Assembly (NCBI RefSeq): GCF_037975235.1
Contig: NZ_CP150241.1
Location: 3,162,001-3,226,000, forward strand
Direction of reading: 5' to 3'
DNA: 64,000 nucleotides
Origin: Paenibacillus sp. FSL R5-0341
Lineage (GTDB): Bacteria; Bacillota; Bacilli; Paenibacillales; Paenibacillaceae
Part shown: one piece after another, positions 61,759 through 64,000 of the stretch
Numbering within the stretch: position 1 is the stretch's first letter
How the letters are laid out: every line of letters starts with the position of its first letter
Position numbers and translations under genes: made by a program
The notes under the pieces: model-generated
Told to the model about the DNA's origin: nothing
What the model saw: only the letters and a program-made list of their open reading frames with translations
Databases searched by the model: none

Positions 61759-64000
61759 ATGCATGTAAAATGGAAGACGATCTTTGGAGCCGTTCTCGGC
61801 TCTATGCTGATAGGGGCGGGGGGCGCAGCTGCGGAAGAACGTTTTGTCGATCTGAAGCACTCGAAGTGGGCAGAGGATGGCATAACGTATATGGCGAAAC
61901 GGGGAACAGTGGCCGGATATGGCAATGGGATATTCAAGCCTGGGGCACAGGTGACGAGGGCACAAGCCATCACATTTATGGTTCGGGAGCTTTATCCGGA
62001 GCAGCTTCAAAGAGCAGTGGAAGGCACAACCTATTCGGATGTTCCAACTACACACCCCTTTTATAGAGAAATTACAATTGCAGCTAAAAATGGACTTGCG
62101 AGCGGATTCCCTAACGGGACCTTCCGTCCGGACGCACCGCTGAACCGCGCAGAGACTGCGGCGTTTCTCACACGTGCGTATTCACTCGCGGAAGGCAATG
62201 AACCGGCAAGATGGACAGATACGGACAGACATTGGGCAGCAGCACCTATTCTTATCATGAGTTCCAATGGTCTGGTCGGCGGTTATTCGGATGCTACTTT
62301 TCGTCCAAATCAATCTGTCACGCGCGCTGAATATGCCGTGTTTATGTCGCGAGTGATTCGTTTCGAACGCGAAGCCGCCATTCGGACACAGGATTGGGAC
62401 AAGCTGATATCCTATATGACGGTAAGCGAGCAAGTCGGTCAGATGCTTATGCCTGACATCAGGCAGTGGAATGGTAAAGCCACGACGACGGTTAATGAAG
62501 GACTGAAACGCAGTATCCATGATCAAGACCTGGGCGGACTTATTCTTTTTGATAAAAATATCGTAGACGTGAAGCAGCTTACAACGTTCACACATGATCT
62601 GCAAAGAGAAGCCGGTGATATTCCTCTGTTTCTTAGCATCGACCAAGAGGGAGGCGTTATTAAACGCATACCCGGCGGGACCAATCTGCCCGGTCAGATG
62701 GCGATTGGCGCAACGGGAGACACAGTACTGGCTCAAGCCGCTGGGCAGCTGACAGGGGAGGAGCTGAAGGCACTGGGACTGCAGATCAACTTTGCGCCAG
62801 TGCTAGACATCAACAGCAATCCGGACAACCCCATCATTGGTATCCGATCATTTGGCTCGAATGCAGATTTGGTGACGCGACTTGGTCTCGCCACAATACA
62901 GGGCTTACAGCAAGCCGGGGTGATGGCGGCAGTGAAGCATTTTCCGGGGCATGGAGATACGCAGGTAGACTCCCACCTTGGTATGCCGGTACTAACTCAT
63001 AATCAGGAGCGTCTTGATGCGGTAGAATTAAAACCGTTTCGGGCTGCAATCGAGAATGGAGTAGAGATGATTATGACCGCGCATATTGCTTTTCCTGCCA
63101 TAGATAACGAGCATGTCACTTCGCTCAAAGACGGTGAACAAGTGCCGATTCCTGCCACCTTATCGAAAAAGGTACTGACCGGACTTCTTCGCGGAGAGCT
63201 CGGATATGAAGGTCTCATCATTTCGGATGCTTTTACCATGAATGCAATTGCGGAGCATTTTGGGGAGAATAAATCGGTAGAGCGCGCCGTTTCCGCAGGT
63301 GTTGATATCATCCTTATGCCGAAAGATTCAGCAGCGGCCCATCAAACGTTGGTGAACGCGGTGAACAGTGGAACGATCAAGGATGAAACCATACATGCAT
63401 CCGTGAAACGAATTTTGGAGATGAAATCGAAATATGGACTGTTTGAAAGCAGCGAATCGCTTGCACAAAAGCTAGCTCAGCTTAATGGCATCATCGGATC
63501 GAAGGCGCATCGAGTAGTGGAGCAGACAATCGCAGAGCGAGCGGTCACTGTGCTCAGCAGTCGCGACGGTGTGCTTCCAGATCCAGTGAAGCAAGGCGAT
63601 CGGGTTGTTATTGTCGCAGCCGAGCAGGAACAGGCGAAACAGCTCGAGAAGCAGCTATTGCAAGCTGCTAATAACCTGTCATTAAAGACAGAAATATCAG
63701 TTGTTGGTGAAGGCAAAATGAATGAAACCCTTCAGGCGATTGGCAAAGCCAATTATGTCATTCTTGCATCTTACCAATTCCGTAATGTCGCCAGCCAGTT
63801 CGGATGGAGCAATTATCAAAGCTTGATTGATTCGATGAACAAGAGTAATCAGCGGTACACGCTATTGTCACTCGGCAACCCTTACGAGATGGTCTATTTG
63901 CAGAACGTGCGCTCAGGGCTTGCTGTGTATGGAAAGCAGGAGACGAATACGTCTGCCGGGATCAAAGTTTTGCTTGGCCAACTGAAAGCTAGAGGAACAT
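61759..64000 (+). CDS. SLH-anchored GH3 beta-N-acetylglucosaminidase (NagZ-like), 3' truncated
   Basis: At least 747 residues, open to the window end. A signal peptide (about 1-24) precedes three SLH domains at about 31-195 (FVDLKHSKWAEDGITYMAKRG, DVPTTHPFYREITIAAKNG, WTDTDRHWAAAPILIMSSNG). A GH3 domain from about 215 has KHFPGHGDTQVDSHLG near residue 393, with the His/Asp dyad of NagZ-type enzymes, and ISDAFTM near 489 with the nucleophile Asp. It continues into a C-terminal domain that ends at the window edge. It probably cleaves beta-GlcNAc from muropeptides or chitin fragments at the cell surface. AGGAG is eight bases before ATG 61759. Confidence 0.93.
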   Translation, partial: MHVKWKTIFGAVLGSMLIGAGGAAAEERFVDLKHSKWAEDGITYMAKRGTVAGYGNGIFKPGAQVTRAQAITFMVRELYPEQLQRAVEGTTYSDVPTTHPFYREITIAAKNGLASGFPNGTFRPDAPLNRAETAAFLTRAYSLAEGNEPARWTDTDRHWAAAPILIMSSNGLVGGYSDATFRPNQSVTRAEYAVFMSRVIRFEREAAIRTQDWDKLISYMTVSEQVGQMLMPDIRQWNGKATTTVNEGLKRSIHDQDLGGLILFDKNIVDVKQLTTFTHDLQREAGDIPLFLSIDQEGGVIKRIPGGTNLPGQMAIGATGDTVLAQAAGQLTGEELKALGLQINFAPVLDINSNPDNPIIGIRSFGSNADLVTRLGLATIQGLQQAGVMAAVKHFPGHGDTQVDSHLGMPVLTHNQERLDAVELKPFRAAIENGVEMIMTAHIAFPAIDNEHVTSLKDGEQVPIPATLSKKVLTGLLRGELGYEGLIISDAFTMNAIAEHFGENKSVERAVSAGVDIILMPKDSAAAHQTLVNAVNSGTIKDETIHASVKRILEMKSKYGLFESSESLAQKLAQLNGIIGSKAHRVVEQTIAERAVTVLSSRDGVLPDPVKQGDRVVIVAAEQEQAKQLEKQLLQAANNLSLKTEISVVGEGKMNETLQAIGKANYVILASYQFRNVASQFGWSNYQSLIDSMNKSNQRYTLLSLGNPYEMVYLQNVRSGLAVYGKQETNTSAGIKVLLGQLKARGT

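Overview
The window looks like a piece of a Paenibacillus-type Firmicute chromosome. The evidence is the dense set of strong Shine-Dalgarno sequences with frequent TTG and GTG starts, many large sugar-binding lipoproteins (LplA type), YesM/YesN two-component pairs, an S-layer-homology (SLH) enzyme, and a broad set of intracellular and secreted plant-polysaccharide enzymes. No rRNA, tRNA, CRISPR array or insertion sequence was recognised. Most of the window is a carbohydrate-utilisation region with small regulatory and stress loci between the sugar loci.

Layout. 1-9.0 kb: the end of an amino-acid ABC ATPase gene, a small unknown protein, an MDR reductase, TetR and an MFS gene broken by deletion and frameshift, then (minus strand) a TetR-AraC-GH27 group. 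A 26-bp perfect palindrome separates the TetR gene from a membrane-anchored alpha/beta hydrolase gene. An adjacent barnase-like lipoprotein and barstar pair follows. 9.2-20.5 kb: an orphan sugar-binding lipoprotein, an AraC regulator divergent from two cytoplasmic GH43 enzymes, and a permease-less binding protein next to a YesM/YesN pair. 20.5-36.4 kb: a regulator with a degenerate receiver domain, divergent from a long operon of two binding proteins (one fused to carbohydrate-binding-like modules), two pairs of ABC permeases, an NHL/TPR membrane protein, a Yip1-like membrane protein, a DUF5696-like lipoprotein and a secreted GH5-ricin enzyme. No ATPase is present, so a shared MsmX-like ATPase elsewhere is expected.

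36.4-50.2 kb: a xylan locus with a GH8 exo-oligoxylanase, an SGNH esterase, a CE1-type feruloyl esterase, secreted GH11 xylanase and a SUMF1-type lipoprotein. It continues with a response regulator-kinase-response regulator triplet and an LplABC-type importer. Upstream of the first response regulator is a fragment resembling the SGNH esterase. 50.4-52.4 kb: a CheY-CheC-GGDEF signalling operon. 52.5-59.1 kb: a Crp-type regulator, a divergent S-adenosylhomocysteinase-like protein with altered active-site positions, and an HxlR/MarR-flanked flavin oxidoreductase operon. 59.3-64 kb: a GH95 enzyme and an SLH-GH3 N-acetylglucosaminidase running off the end.

How it fits together (inference): secreted GH11, GH5 and surface GH3 enzymes would cut polymers outside the cell. 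Two-component systems sense the oligosaccharides, lipoprotein-dependent importers bring them in, and cytoplasmic GH43, GH8, GH27, GH95 and esterases finish the degradation. Matches to the CcpA cre consensus next to several of these genes suggest catabolite control.
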